Shown here: one piece after another, positions 49,743 through 61,015 of the stretch | How the letters are laid out: each line of letters begins with the position of its first letter | Position numbering within the stretch: position 1 is the first letter of the stretch | Assembly (NCBI RefSeq): GCF_947501665.1 | Contig: NZ_CANMWS010000008.1 | Location: 124,001 to 188,000 of the forward strand | Direction of reading: 5' to 3' | Origin: an uncultured Shewanella sp. | GTDB lineage: Bacteria > Pseudomonadota > Gammaproteobacteria > Enterobacterales > Shewanellaceae | Length of the DNA: 64,000 bases | Notes under the pieces: model-generated | The model's database searches: none | What the model saw: only the letters and a program-made list of their open reading frames with translations | Told to the model about the DNA's origin: nothing | Translations under genes and position numbers: made by a program

Positions 49743-50184
49743 GTTGTTAATTACTCGAATAATGTAGGGCTACTGCGGTCATATGCAGTTCATGGAAAAA
49801 GATTATATATTAAATTTAATGGATTAGGTTGATAACGCTTCAATTTTAAATGGCCTTTCTATGACAACATACCTAACTCGAAGAAACCACAACCTTTGTC
49901 TTTCATCCCCCATCGAAGTTGCCGAAAATATTTTATCAGTCATCCCGTGAGCTCGGCAGGGATGCCGAGATAGCCTTAGTTGAGTCAGGACGACGAATAT
50001 GAGGCGATAGCGATGACTGTGAATAAAATAGTGAGGCGCTTAACTTCGTCTGGGGCAGCAAGCCAATTCATTTCAAAATCAGCAAGAGGGGATTGCTGTC
50101 GATCCCCTTTTGGCCCTGTGTGAGTGGGCACTCACGATCTTAGCCTGCTGCAGGCAATTACAACAATAAAGTTATGACCACAAA

Positions 50185-50217
50185 AAAACCTCGATACTAA
50201 AAAAATATCGAGGTTTT
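50185..50217. terminator. Terminator-like hairpin in the groEL-hsdM gap
   Basis: AAAACCTCGATA / TATCGAGGTTTT with a nine-base A-rich loop; T runs on both strands. Confidence 0.7.
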
Positions 50218-50254
50218 CTTATCAGCTTAGATTAATCAAGGTCACCTAAAAAAC

Positions 50255-50286
50255 AAAAAAGCCCGAATAAAAATATTCGGGCTTTT
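50255..50286 (-). terminator. Terminator after groEL
   Basis: AAAAGCCCGAATA / TATTCGGGCTTTT stem with a four-base loop, 130 bases past the groEL stop on the minus strand. Confidence 0.8.
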
Positions 50287-50414
50287 CAAGCTTACATTAT
50301 CTTAACGATAATGCGTAGGGTAAGCGCTTAAGAACAAGGCTTGATGAGCGACGCATAGTGTTTCTTATGCGAGCGCAATCATAACGACGTTATTATGTGC
50401 TTAGACCAGTATGA

Positions 50415-52079
<1,665 letters not shown>

Positions 52080-52169
52080 TTAAGTTCTTTAATGCTTAAC
52101 TTAAGTGCCATTGCTGAGCTTGAAGCACTGAGTCATTAAGTTCGGTAGAGTCTATTTTAATGAGGGGAA

Positions 52170-52460
52170 TTAACCCACTACCGCCATTAGATCGGATTCA
52201 GAAAGGATCAGGACTTCTTCACCATCAATCTTTTCTTTTTTAACACCATAACCTTCATTAAAAATAACGATATCGCCAACTTTTACGTCTAATGCTTTTA
52301 CGTCGCCATTTTCAAGGATACGGCCATTACCCACTGCAAGAATTTCACCTCGGCTCGACTGCTCTGCCGCACTTCCGGTCAGCACAATACCGCCAGCTGA
52401 CTTTGATTCAACTTCTGAACGCTTAATAATGACACGATCATGTAATGGACGAATATTCAT
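52170..52460 (-). CDS. groES: Co-chaperonin GroES
   Basis: 96 residues, full length. [34 protein letters not shown] includes the mobile loop that contacts GroEL. The lid protein of the folding chamber, first in the heat-shock operon. Confidence 0.99.
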   Translation of the reverse strand: MNIRPLHDRVIIKRSEVESKSAGGIVLTGSAAEQSSRGEILAVGNGRILENGDVKALDVKVGDIVIFNEGYGVKKEKIDGEEVLILSESDLMAVVG

Positions 52461-52556
52461 CGATGGATGCTCCTAGTAGGTTAACCAACATTCATTGTTG
52501 ATTTTAAACAAATACATTAGGCAATAACATTCACGAAATTGCCGTTGATGTTCGAG

Positions 52557-52590
52557 ATATGGGGTCAAATTAGACACTTCCAAGGGGGAG
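52557..52590 (-). promoter_or_regulatory. Sigma-32 heat-shock promoter of groESL
   Basis: The minus strand has CCCTTGGAA (-35) and CCCCATAT (-10) with 14 bases between CTTGGA and CCCCAT. This is the heat-shock consensus (CTTGAA-N13-15-CCCCATnT) with one extra G. Transcription would start near 52550. Confidence 0.85.
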
Positions 52591-52612
52591 GCTTAAAAAA
52601 AATGTATTTTTA

Positions 52613-52640
52613 TTGGCAAGATTTTTTAAAATCTTGCCAA
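52613..52640. repeat. 13-base perfect inverted repeat upstream of groES and the MATE gene
   Basis: TTGGCAAGATTTT-TT-AAAATCTTGCCAA, perfect over 13 bases with a two-base centre. It lies between the two divergent genes and lacks a clear T-tract. It may be an operator or an mRNA hairpin. Confidence 0.6.
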
Positions 52641-52687
52641 GTTCCTGTTAGAATCAGCTTTTCACCCTGAATTTAACAGACTTTTGA

Positions 52688-54019
52688 ATGAATGACAGAC
52701 ATGGGCTACTGACTCAGCCTATTGGTCGTGTGCTATTAAAAATGAGCCTAGGAAACCTGATTGGTATTGTCACCATTTTGGGATTTAACCTCGTTGATAC
52801 TTTTTTTATCAGTCAATTAGGCACACAAGCTCTCGCCGCTATCAGCTTTACTTTTCCCATTACCTTAATTGTATCCAGCATAGGTATCGGTATCGGTGCG
52901 GGTATTTCCACCAATTTAGGGCGGTTAATCGGCAGCAATAATCACCAACGTGCCAAACTTTTTTTACATGATACCTTATTGCTCACATTTGCACTGATCT
53001 GCTTCATTGCGTTACTGGGCAGTTTCTCCATTGAGCCATTATTTACGCTACTGGGCGCCACGCCAGCAAGCTTACCTTATATTCATGATTATATGTTGCC
53101 TTGGTATTTAGGCGCCCCTTTGCTTGTGCTTCTCATTGTTGGGAACCAAGCGCTACGATCAACCGGCGACACCCGTTCTCCGGCAATGATTATGTCACTG
53201 GCTGCACTCATTAATGTGATCCTTGACCCTTTGCTCATTTTTGGATTAGGCCCTTTTCCCCGTCTTGAAATGCAAGGTGCCGCCATCGCGACTTTACTGG
53301 CTTGGCTTATTGCATTTTTACTATCAGGTTATTTATTAGTCATCAAAAAACGCATGCTGCAATTTGCCCGCATCAATGCTAAACGCTATCGAGAAAATTG
53401 GAAGAAACTCGCTCATATTGCCCAGCCTGCCACGTTAATGAATTTACTTAACCCTGTGGCCAACGCCTTATTGATGGCCATCCTTGCCAGACAAGATCAC
53501 CTTGCGGTTGCCGCCTTTGGTGCTGGCACACGGCTCGAGTCTTTGATGCTCATTGTGGTCATGGCACTGTCATCCAGTTTAGTGCCTTTTATTGCCCAAA
53601 ATCTCGGTGCAGGACAAAGAGCGCGAGCGCATCAGGCATTAATGCTTTCCCTTAAATTCATTTTTATTTTCCAAACCTTGCTTTATATCCCTTTTATGTT
53701 GCTGGCAACCCCTGTTGCGGGCCTTTTTAGTCAAGATCCACAAGTCATCACTTGGCTCAGTTTTTATATTCAATTTTTACCCGCTGCCTATGGCTTTTTA
53801 GGGATCATTATTTTAGTCGCGACCAGTCTCAACGCTTATCATAGACCGATGAGCTCGCTCACTATTAATATCTGTAGATTGTTTTTACTCATGTTGCCTC
53901 TTGCCGCACTGGGTTCGTATGTATATGGTGTTGAAGGGCTATTATTAGCTCTACCCATTACCAATACCCTCATGGGTATAGCCTGTTATGTTTTAGCCAA
54001 AAAAATCTGTGAACCATAA
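52688..54019 (+). CDS. MATE-family multidrug/cation efflux transporter
   Basis: 443 residues with about 12 transmembrane segments. The family features TLGFN...VDTFFISQLGTQALAAISFTFP and NQALRSTGDTRSPAMIM, together with the related segment in the second half (GAGTRLESLMLIVVMALSSSLVPFIAQNLGAGQ), are clear. MATE proteins exchange toxic cations for Na+ or H+ across the inner membrane. It is divergent from groES and not in an operon. The substrate is not predictable. Confidence 0.9.
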   Translation: MNDRHGLLTQPIGRVLLKMSLGNLIGIVTILGFNLVDTFFISQLGTQALAAISFTFPITLIVSSIGIGIGAGISTNLGRLIGSNNHQRAKLFLHDTLLLTFALICFIALLGSFSIEPLFTLLGATPASLPYIHDYMLPWYLGAPLLVLLIVGNQALRSTGDTRSPAMIMSLAALINVILDPLLIFGLGPFPRLEMQGAAIATLLAWLIAFLLSGYLLVIKKRMLQFARINAKRYRENWKKLAHIAQPATLMNLLNPVANALLMAILARQDHLAVAAFGAGTRLESLMLIVVMALSSSLVPFIAQNLGAGQRARAHQALMLSLKFIFIFQTLLYIPFMLLATPVAGLFSQDPQVITWLSFYIQFLPAAYGFLGIIILVATSLNAYHRPMSSLTINICRLFLLMLPLAALGSYVYGVEGLLLALPITNTLMGIACYVLAKKICEP

Positions 54020-54050
54020 ACTCCTTGATAATCCCCATTTAAAATGATTA

Positions 54051-54090
54051 AAAAATAGACTTAAGTTTTATTGAAAAGCCTATTTTTTAA
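54051..54090 (+). terminator. Terminator after the MATE gene
   Basis: AAAAAATAG...CTT arms pair with AAG...CTATTTTTT across a loop; T run at the end. Weaker than others in this window. Confidence 0.55.
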
Positions 54091-54100
54091 TCTAGACTAC

Positions 54101-54131
54101 ATTTTCCACCTTAATGATTAAGGTGGAAAAT
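54101..54131 (+). repeat. 14-base perfect hairpin before the vWA gene
   Basis: ATTTTCCACCTTAA-TGA-TTAAGGTGGAAAAT, perfect over 14 bases with a three-base loop, 54 bases upstream of the ATG. Not followed by a T-tract, so more likely a regulatory site or second terminator of the MATE gene. Confidence 0.6.
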
Positions 54132-54184
54132 ACGTTGAACATGTCGTTATGGAAAACGATTACATTTAAAAGGAATTAATCACA

Positions 54185-54949
54185 ATGAAAAAAAGTCTTA
54201 TCTCTCTGGCACTCTTATGCAGCGCCAGTGCACTTCCTGTTTTATCAGCAACTGCAGCCGTACCTTCTTATGGCGTTTTAGTCATGGACAGGAGTGGCTC
54301 AATGATGAGCACTCGTACTGATGGACAAAGTCGCTGCTCTTATTCTAAACAAGAAGCCATTGATAAAATTTCTCGTTTCTTTTTTAATGCCAACCTCAAT
54401 GGACAGCTCATTGAAGTACGCACTTTCAATTCAGCCAACAATATGCAGTCTGTCACCGGTGGTTTTGTGGATTTTGTAGGTGCCATGACCGCCATGAATA
54501 ATCTTGATGATGAAGGCTGCTCAGGGAGTACCGCACTTGCTCAAGCCATGTGCAGTGCAGCAGATGATTTAAGAGCACAATTTAGTGAAGAAGCCAGTAA
54601 CGGTGCTCGATTACGGGTATATGGCTCCACCGATGGGGATGAAAACTCTAGCCCGAATACACCTTGTGGCGGCAGTAATTGGCAAGATGAAGTTCGCAGC
54701 AAATATACCGTTGAAGTGCCAACTGTCGAATTTAATCCCACTATTTTTACTGGTACCGTTAGCGCAGCCGTGCGTCACCTTGCTGTCATTGAACAAGATC
54801 AAGGGAAAACAGGAGCCATTTCAACCAAGAGCAGTACTTTTGAATTTTTACAAGAATTGGCGGTGGAAACCGGTGGAGAAATTGAGCTCATCAGTGATAG
54901 CGATGGCGATAACCCTAATGAGCCTTGGTTTGATAAAGGCAAGCAATAA
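54185..54949 (+). CDS. Secreted von Willebrand factor A domain protein
   Basis: 254 residues with signal peptide (MKKSLISLALLCSASALPVLSATA). A single vWA domain follows at once: MIDAS motif MDRSGSMM (DxSxS), the threonine in CSGSTALAQA, and the Asp-containing YGSTDGDENSS. These bind a metal and usually a partner protein. Paired cysteines suggest disulfides in the periplasm or outside the cell. It stands alone, flanked by two hairpins. Partner unknown. Confidence 0.82.
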   Translation: MKKSLISLALLCSASALPVLSATAAVPSYGVLVMDRSGSMMSTRTDGQSRCSYSKQEAIDKISRFFFNANLNGQLIEVRTFNSANNMQSVTGGFVDFVGAMTAMNNLDDEGCSGSTALAQAMCSAADDLRAQFSEEASNGARLRVYGSTDGDENSSPNTPCGGSNWQDEVRSKYTVEVPTVEFNPTIFTGTVSAAVRHLAVIEQDQGKTGAISTKSSTFEFLQELAVETGGEIELISDSDGDNPNEPWFDKGKQ

Positions 54950-55348
54950 TCGTTTTACATTATCAGTTATACGAAGAATATAACAACCTAGGCCCTTGGC
55001 TATTTCGTTATTAAGCTTTTGAAAAATAACTTAATGTATAAAACACTATCGATTCCATACGACATATCATTGTTTAGCCATTGGCTTATTTCATCAAGAG
55101 GTCACTGCATATTAAGTGCACTTCTTGATGGTTTTTCATCAATCACACTTCCAAATTCATTTAAGATATGTTGAAAGTAATCACATAAATCATAAAAGAC
55201 CTTAACGATTATGTGGATTGAATAACAAGCATCTCTTAGGTATAGTCTGTGGCAAAATAATACCTATTTTAGCTATCTAATCATTTGTTAGATAGGCTAA
55301 TTTTTTGCTTGAATCAATCTTACTTTACATATATTTTAGGAGCCATGG
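54950..55348. other. Intergenic region, vWA gene to RND operon
   Basis: No gene. It holds a terminator-like hairpin at 55092-55137 and the promoter region of the RND efflux operon; ATTTTAGGAGCC supplies the ribosome site. Confidence 0.5.
55092..55137 (+). terminator. Terminator downstream of the vWA gene
   Basis: CATCAAGA...AGTGCA arms (CATCAAGA / TCTTGATG outer stem) followed by GTTTTTC. Confidence 0.6.
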
Positions 55349-56431
55349 ATGAAAACTTCATTTAGCACCATCACCTTAGTGCTATTAGCCTCACTCATCA
55401 GCGGTTGTAACCCCGCCACCAGCAACGTCATCATCGATCCTATTCGCCCCGTAAAGCTAATGACTATTGATAATGCAGTCTCAAAGCAAACACGAGTATT
55501 CCCAGCAAAAGTTGAAGCTAATCAAGAAGCTAACTTAAGTTTCCGTATTGCAGGTCAAGTCATTGCCTTACCTTTACTTGAAGGGCAAACTGTCCAAAAA
55601 GGAGAGTTACTGGCACAACTCGATGACAGAGATGCTCAAAATGCTCTCTTAAATCGTGAAGCTAACTATGATCTTATTCATGCTGATTTCAAAAGAAAAA
55701 CACAGCTATTGAAACAAAAGCTTATCTCTCAAGCAGAGTTTGACAGTGCAAAAGCGGAGTTAAAATCCAGTCGTGCCGCGCTAGCTAATGCCCAAGATAA
55801 TGTCAGTTATACTCAACTGCATGCCCCTTTTACCGGTACCATCGCCAAGCGCATTATTAATAATCATCAAATCGTACAAGCGAATCAAGCCGTACTGACA
55901 TTACAAAAAAATGCGACTATCGATGTGGTTATTCAAGTCCCTGAAACCTTAGCCGCTTCCATCAAAGATTACGATGAAGCGCGAGCAAGACTCGCTCAAA
56001 TTAGCTTTAGTGCAAAACCGAATCATCACTACCCTGTCACATTAAAAGAATACTCCACTGAAGTGACACCTGGCAGTCAAACCTATGCGGCCACCTTTAG
56101 CCTAAAACAACCTGAGGATCTGAATGTTTTTCCCGGCATGAGTGCTGAACTCACTTTAGATTTAGTCAAAGCCGATCACAGCCGTTCACCGATTTTATTA
56201 CCTCAAACTGCCATCGCTAAACGCGACAGTGATAACGCCAGCATTGTGTGGGTCTTCAATGAAGACACACAAACCGTACATGCCAGTATAGTATCCATCG
56301 GCGCCGTTCATTCAAAAGGCATTGAAGTACTCAGTGGGCTGAAACCAGGCGAACGTATTGTGGTTGCAGGTATACAACATCTCAGTGACGACATGAAAGT
56401 GAAAGCACTACGTTGGCAGCGAGGAGTATAA
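55349..56431 (+). CDS. RND efflux periplasmic adaptor (membrane fusion lipoprotein)
   Basis: 360 residues with a lipoprotein signal (LLASLISGC, lipobox Cys20). Typical HlyD/AcrA features: a beta-barrel and lipoyl half (LSFRIAGQVIALPLLEGQTVQKGELLAQLDDRDA), a helical hairpin (ANYDLIHADFKRKTQLLKQKLIS...), then the second lipoyl half (YTQLHAPFTGTIAKRIINNHQIV). It links an inner-membrane RND pump to an outer-membrane channel. It is the first gene of a two-gene operon; no TolC-like gene is beside it. Confidence 0.9.
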   Translation: MKTSFSTITLVLLASLISGCNPATSNVIIDPIRPVKLMTIDNAVSKQTRVFPAKVEANQEANLSFRIAGQVIALPLLEGQTVQKGELLAQLDDRDAQNALLNREANYDLIHADFKRKTQLLKQKLISQAEFDSAKAELKSSRAALANAQDNVSYTQLHAPFTGTIAKRIINNHQIVQANQAVLTLQKNATIDVVIQVPETLAASIKDYDEARARLAQISFSAKPNHHYPVTLKEYSTEVTPGSQTYAATFSLKQPEDLNVFPGMSAELTLDLVKADHSRSPILLPQTAIAKRDSDNASIVWVFNEDTQTVHASIVSIGAVHSKGIEVLSGLKPGERIVVAGIQHLSDDMKVKALRWQRGV

Positions 56432-56433
56432 GC

Positions 56434-59400
56434 ATGAGTGTTGCTCAATATGCCATTCAACATAAAGTCATTAGCTGGATGTTTGCCTTACTGTTATTAG
56501 TGGGGGGTGGCTTATCCTTTTTAAACTTAGGTCAACTTGAATTTCCAGAATTTACCATTAAACAGGCGCTGGTTATTACCGCCTATCCTGGCGCATCTCC
56601 AGAACAAGTCGAAGAAGAAGTCACTTTACCCCTTGAAGATGCACTGCAGCAACTCGACAGTATTAAGCACATTACTTCCATTAATAGTGCGGGAATGTCA
56701 CAAATACAAATAGAAATAAAGGAAAACTATTCCAGTAATGTGCTGCCACAAATTTGGGATGAAGTCAGGCGTAAGGTGAACGATAGCATATCGACATTAC
56801 CCCCAGGTGTTGCCACGCCTTCTATCATTGATGATTTTGGTGATGTATACGGCATTTTATTTAATATATCAGGTCAAGGCTTCAGTGCCCGCGAAGTCCA
56901 AAATTACGCGGATTTTGTCAGACGTGAATTGGTGCTAGTACACGGTGTTAAAAAGGTCACGATTGCAGGCAAAGTCAATGAGCAAATTGTGGTTGAAATA
57001 TCTCAACAAAAGCTCAATGCATTAGGCTTAAACCCAGATTATATTTACAGTTTAATTAATAATCAAAATGGCGTATCCAATGCTGGCAGTATTCGTGTTG
57101 GTGATAATCGCATTCGTATTCACCCTACTGGCGAATTTCACAGCATCGATGAAATGGAACATTTGCTAGTCAGTGCACCAGGCAGCCAACAGTTGGTTTA
57201 TTTGGGTGATATTGCCAAGGTGTATAAAACCTATGATGAAACACCCAGCCATTTATACCGTAACCAAGGCGCAGCCGCATTATCCATGGGAATATCTTTC
57301 TCCAGTGGTGTCAATGTTGTTGATGTGGGACACGCTGTAGAAAAGCGCCTTAAAGCCTTAGACAGTGAACGCCCATTTGGCATAGAACTGAATAAAGTTT
57401 ATGACCAAGGCAAAATGGTCGACCAAACCATTAATGGCTTTTTAATCAACTTGGCAGAATCTATCGGTATTGTCATTATTGTTTTATTAGTCTTTATGGG
57501 CGTCCGCTCAGGTCTCTTGATGGGGGTGGTATTACTGCTCACCATTTTAGGCACTTTTATTGTCATGAGCATGCTCAATATCGAGCTGCAAATTATTTCT
57601 TTAGGGGCACTCATCATCGCCTTAGGCATGCTGGTCGATAATGCCATTGTCGTGACAGAAGGCATTTTAATCGCGTTAAAACGCGGGCAAACTCGACTCG
57701 AAGCCGCTAAAAATGTTGTCAGTCAAACCCAGTGGCCATTATTGGGTGCGACTGTGATTGCGATTATCGCCTTTGCGCCAATTGGTTTATCCGATACTGC
57801 CACGGGTGAATTTTGCGTATCACTGTTTCAAGTGTTACTCATTTCCCTGTTTATTAGTTGGATCACCGCGATAACCTTAACCCCATTTTTCTGTCATTTA
57901 TTGTTTAAAGACGGTACGGTGAAAGACGATAGCAATGACGATCCTTATAAAGGCTGGATGTTTACGCTATATCGTCAACTACTGAGCTTTTGTATGCGTT
58001 TTCGTCTACTTACCTTAAGCTTAGTCATTGCAGCACTCGTGGTATCCCTATCAGGTTTTGGTTATATTAAAAATGTCTTCTTCCCGGCGTCGAATACGCC
58101 AATCTTTTTTGTCGATGTCTGGATGCCTGAAGGGACAGATATTCACGCAACAGAAGAATTTGTCAGCAAACTAGAGCAACATATTTGGCAACAACAAAAC
58201 GAAAAAGCATTAGGTGTTGTTAACATTACCACTGTCATTGGCCAAGGTGCACAGCGATTTGTATTGCCTTATGTACCAGAAAAAGGCTACCCAGCTTATG
58301 CCCAGTTGTTGATTGAGATGGATGATTTACCGCATTTATACGATTATATCAAAGCGGTTTCTCATGACTTACGCTTACATTTCCCTCAGGCACAATATAG
58401 CTTTAAATACCTAGAAAATGGCCCAGCCCCAGCCGCAAAAATTGAAGCCCGCTTTTATGGAAGTGATCCGCTGGTTTTACGTCAATTAGCCGCCAAAGCG
58501 GAAGTGATTTTAAAAGCAGAGCCCACGGCAGATAGTGTCAGGCATAATTGGCGCAATCAATTATTAGTGATCCGCCCTAATATCGTTAACGCAAAAGCTC
58601 GAGAGGCGGGTATTAGCAAACAAGATATTGATAATGCCTTACTGATGAATTTTGGCGGAAAAACCGTTGGAGTCTATCGAGATAAGAGTCACCTCATGCC
58701 GATTATTGCCCGCTCACCGGATGAAGAACGCCTTGATGTTGACAGTATTTGGAAACTGCAAGTTTGGAGCGCTGAAAACAATACCTTTATCCCTGGCACA
58801 CAAGTGATCTCAGCCTTTGACAGTCAGTGGGAAAACCCGCTGATTATGCGCCGTGACCGTAAACGGGTCATTTCAGTCATGGCGAATCCAAGCCTTGATA
58901 GTGAAGAAACAGCCGATTCGGTGTTTAGAAAAATACGCCATGATATTGAAGCAATCCCTTTACCTGTAGGCTACGAACTTGAATGGGGCGGCGAATATGA
59001 AACCTCAAGTGAAGCACAAAAATCCGTGTTTAGCTCTATCCCTATGGGGTATCTCGCCATGTTCTTGATCACCGTATTGTTGTTTAATTCAGTACGTCAG
59101 CCCATCGTCATTTGGTTCACGGTACCATTAGCCTTAATTGGTGTCGTGTCAGGACTGTTATTATTTGATGCGCCTTTTAGTTTCATGGCGTTATTGGGGC
59201 TACTGAGTTTAACCGGCATGATCATTAAAAACGGCATTGTATTGGTGGATCAAATAAACCTTGAACTCAGCTTAGGAAAAGAGGCTTACCAAGCGGTGTT
59301 TGACTCTTCGGTGAGTCGTGTTCGCCCTGTCTTAATGGCAGCGATCACCACGATGTTAGGCATGTTACCACTACTTAACGATGCTTTTTTTGGCTCAATG

Positions 59401-59547
59401 GCCATTACCATTATCTTTGGGTTAGGCTTTGCCTCTGTGCTCACATTAATTGTACTACCTGTCACCTATACTTTTATTTGTGGTGTCGAGATGCCAAATA
59501 AAAAAACAAAGGAAAAAGTGATAAAACAACCTATCACAGCGCAGTAA
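56434..59547 (+). CDS. RND-family efflux pump permease
   Basis: 1037 residues from the ATG at 56434, which has GAGGAG upstream and starts two bases after the adaptor stop; a frame opening 21 bases earlier is less likely. Two sets of six transmembrane segments flank large periplasmic loops. Signature regions include PEFTIKQALVITAYPGASPE, the LGMLVDNAIVVTEG stretch (helix 4 aspartates), and GLLSLTGMIIKNGIVLVDQ near the end. It uses the proton gradient to expel drugs or other toxic compounds. Substrate unknown. Confidence 0.93.
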   Translation: MSVAQYAIQHKVISWMFALLLLVGGGLSFLNLGQLEFPEFTIKQALVITAYPGASPEQVEEEVTLPLEDALQQLDSIKHITSINSAGMSQIQIEIKENYSSNVLPQIWDEVRRKVNDSISTLPPGVATPSIIDDFGDVYGILFNISGQGFSAREVQNYADFVRRELVLVHGVKKVTIAGKVNEQIVVEISQQKLNALGLNPDYIYSLINNQNGVSNAGSIRVGDNRIRIHPTGEFHSIDEMEHLLVSAPGSQQLVYLGDIAKVYKTYDETPSHLYRNQGAAALSMGISFSSGVNVVDVGHAVEKRLKALDSERPFGIELNKVYDQGKMVDQTINGFLINLAESIGIVIIVLLVFMGVRSGLLMGVVLLLTILGTFIVMSMLNIELQIISLGALIIALGMLVDNAIVVTEGILIALKRGQTRLEAAKNVVSQTQWPLLGATVIAIIAFAPIGLSDTATGEFCVSLFQVLLISLFISWITAITLTPFFCHLLFKDGTVKDDSNDDPYKGWMFTLYRQLLSFCMRFRLLTLSLVIAALVVSLSGFGYIKNVFFPASNTPIFFVDVWMPEGTDIHATEEFVSKLEQHIWQQQNEKALGVVNITTVIGQGAQRFVLPYVPEKGYPAYAQLLIEMDDLPHLYDYIKAVSHDLRLHFPQAQYSFKYLENGPAPAAKIEARFYGSDPLVLRQLAAKAEVILKAEPTADSVRHNWRNQLLVIRPNIVNAKAREAGISKQDIDNALLMNFGGKTVGVYRDKSHLMPIIARSPDEERLDVDSIWKLQVWSAENNTFIPGTQVISAFDSQWENPLIMRRDRKRVISVMANPSLDSEETADSVFRKIRHDIEAIPLPVGYELEWGGEYETSSEAQKSVFSSIPMGYLAMFLITVLLFNSVRQPIVIWFTVPLALIGVVSGLLLFDAPFSFMALLGLLSLTGMIIKNGIVLVDQINLELSLGKEAYQAVFDSSVSRVRPVLMAAITTMLGMLPLLNDAFFGSMAITIIFGLGFASVLTLIVLPVTYTFICGVEMPNKKTKEKVIKQPITAQ

Positions 59548-59564
59548 CAACTCTTTTTACCCCA

Positions 59565-59603
59565 TAAAAAAAGCGCTCACATGACAATGTGAGCGCTTTT
59601 TTA
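59565..59603 (+). terminator. Terminator after the RND operon
   Basis: AAAAAAGCGCTCACAT / ATGTGAGCGCTTTTTT stem with a four-base loop. Confidence 0.9.
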
Positions 59604-59854
59604 TTAACAAGAAAGAGGCTTTAATTAACCTGAACTCGAGTTAATGAGTGTCAGATATAAATTTAATGACATTTAAAATCAAATTCTTAATTTACTTGCC
59701 TGTTTATATTTATGTCACTTTTTGCTAAATGCCGATATTTTTGTCGATATCAAGGCAAGGTTTCGTGCCTAATAGCCCGCTATTAGTCGGAAGCACAACA
59801 CAGATAGGGGCCAAAATAGCGATATTTAACGGCGCTGCTTAACCCCAGTTCAGA

Positions 59855-61015
59855 TTAGTTACTGTGCAGCGCCGAATTTAACTCAATGGTTTTTGGATTA
59901 GGCTTACAGAATACTTGACCTGTTTGTGAGTCTTGAATGAAAAGCAGTTTTTCACGGCCTGATAAGGCTATGGCTTTCACTATATTGTTACCCTCAGCCA
60001 CACTATTACCTTCTAAATCAACCGGCTTATCATTGGCATCTAATAATGACACTTTCATACCAGCGTATATATACAAGCCCGCAGCAATAGTAGAGCCAAA
60101 ACCTAAAGAAATACCGGTTCCCGCATTGGCGCCCAATAAGCATTTTTCACCAATGCTAATGACATTGTTATTGCCACCAGACAAGGTTCCCATAATCGAT
60201 GCGCCACCACCAATATCACTATCTTTTTTAACAAAAACACCTGCTGACACACGTCCTTCAACCATAGCATTGCCTTCGGTGCCGGCATTAAAGTTCACAT
60301 AACCAGCTGGCATAACAGTGGTACCCTCACCTAGATATGCTCCAAGTCGCGCTCGGCCTACATCAGCAACACGTACACCTGTTGGAATATGATAATTGAG
60401 CATATAAGGGAATTTATCAACATGCGTCACTGTCAGCGGCTTGCCTTCAAGTAAGTACTTAACACGCTGAATTTCCACATCTGCTGGCAACATAGGCCCA
60501 ACATTTGTCCAAGCCACATTAGTCAATTGACCAAATGCGCCATCAAGGCATAATCCATGAGGTTGTACTTTACGTTGTGATAAACACTGTAGCTTAAAGT
60601 AAGCTTCTTCAGCACTTGCTACCGCTTTATCACCTTCAAATAAGTAAAAAACACCTACATCAGTATGACCATAATGATTTTCTGGTTCGCTATTATCCAC
60701 TAAGGTTTTAAGTAATTGGACGTTGGCATGAGCATCCAAGCTATCATGAAAAGGCGCAAATTGATTAAAAACATCGTTGAGGATATCAGCAGATAAAGGC
60801 ACAAAACCATTGCTTTTCTGGAACCCCGTTGCCTTTAATAACACGGCAGCAGTACCAAAATTTGCATCGAAGTTTATCAAGGGAAACAGCACATCCAGTG
60901 TCGCATCACCTTTAGAGCGACGTACACCAATACCAAATGCTAACGGTTTTTGATACTGGCTATCGGCTTGGATCTCTGTAACATATTGGCTAAATGCTTC
61001 TTTTGTGCTGATCAT
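59855..61015 (-). CDS. dapD: Tetrahydrodipicolinate N-succinyltransferase
   Basis: 386 residues, of the longer DapD class found in Pseudomonas and Vibrio rather than the 274-residue E. coli type. The C-terminal left-handed beta-helix is clear: PTGVRVADVGRARLGAYLGEGTTVMPAGYVNFNAG, EGRVSAGVFVKKDSDIGGGASIMG and LGANAGTGISLGFGSTIAAG. It transfers succinyl from succinyl-CoA in lysine and diaminopimelate synthesis, so it feeds peptidoglycan. It is monocistronic on the minus strand. Confidence 0.9.
   Translation of the reverse strand: MISTKEAFSQYVTEIQADSQYQKPLAFGIGVRRSKGDATLDVLFPLINFDANFGTAAVLLKATGFQKSNGFVPLSADILNDVFNQFAPFHDSLDAHANVQLLKTLVDNSEPENHYGHTDVGVFYLFEGDKAVASAEEAYFKLQCLSQRKVQPHGLCLDGAFGQLTNVAWTNVGPMLPADVEIQRVKYLLEGKPLTVTHVDKFPYMLNYHIPTGVRVADVGRARLGAYLGEGTTVMPAGYVNFNAGTEGNAMVEGRVSAGVFVKKDSDIGGGASIMGTLSGGNNNVISIGEKCLLGANAGTGISLGFGSTIAAGLYIYAGMKVSLLDANDKPVDLEGNSVAEGNNIVKAIALSGREKLLFIQDSQTGQVFCKPNPKTIELNSALHSN

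Larger units (their letters stand above)
49743..50414. other. Intergenic region between hsdM and groEL
   Basis: No gene recognised. The part near 49930-50060 is of higher GC and could be a decayed repeat or gene, but I see no reading frame. An AGGGGAT / ATCCCCT hairpin is at 50087-50109 and a GTGAGTG / CACTCAC one at 50119-50134. Two terminators are near the groEL end. Confidence 0.45.

Noticed and set aside
59640-59850. Possible small RNA or repeat between the RND operon and dapD
   Set aside because: No stable hairpin, promoter or terminator pair beyond the RND terminator could be supported.
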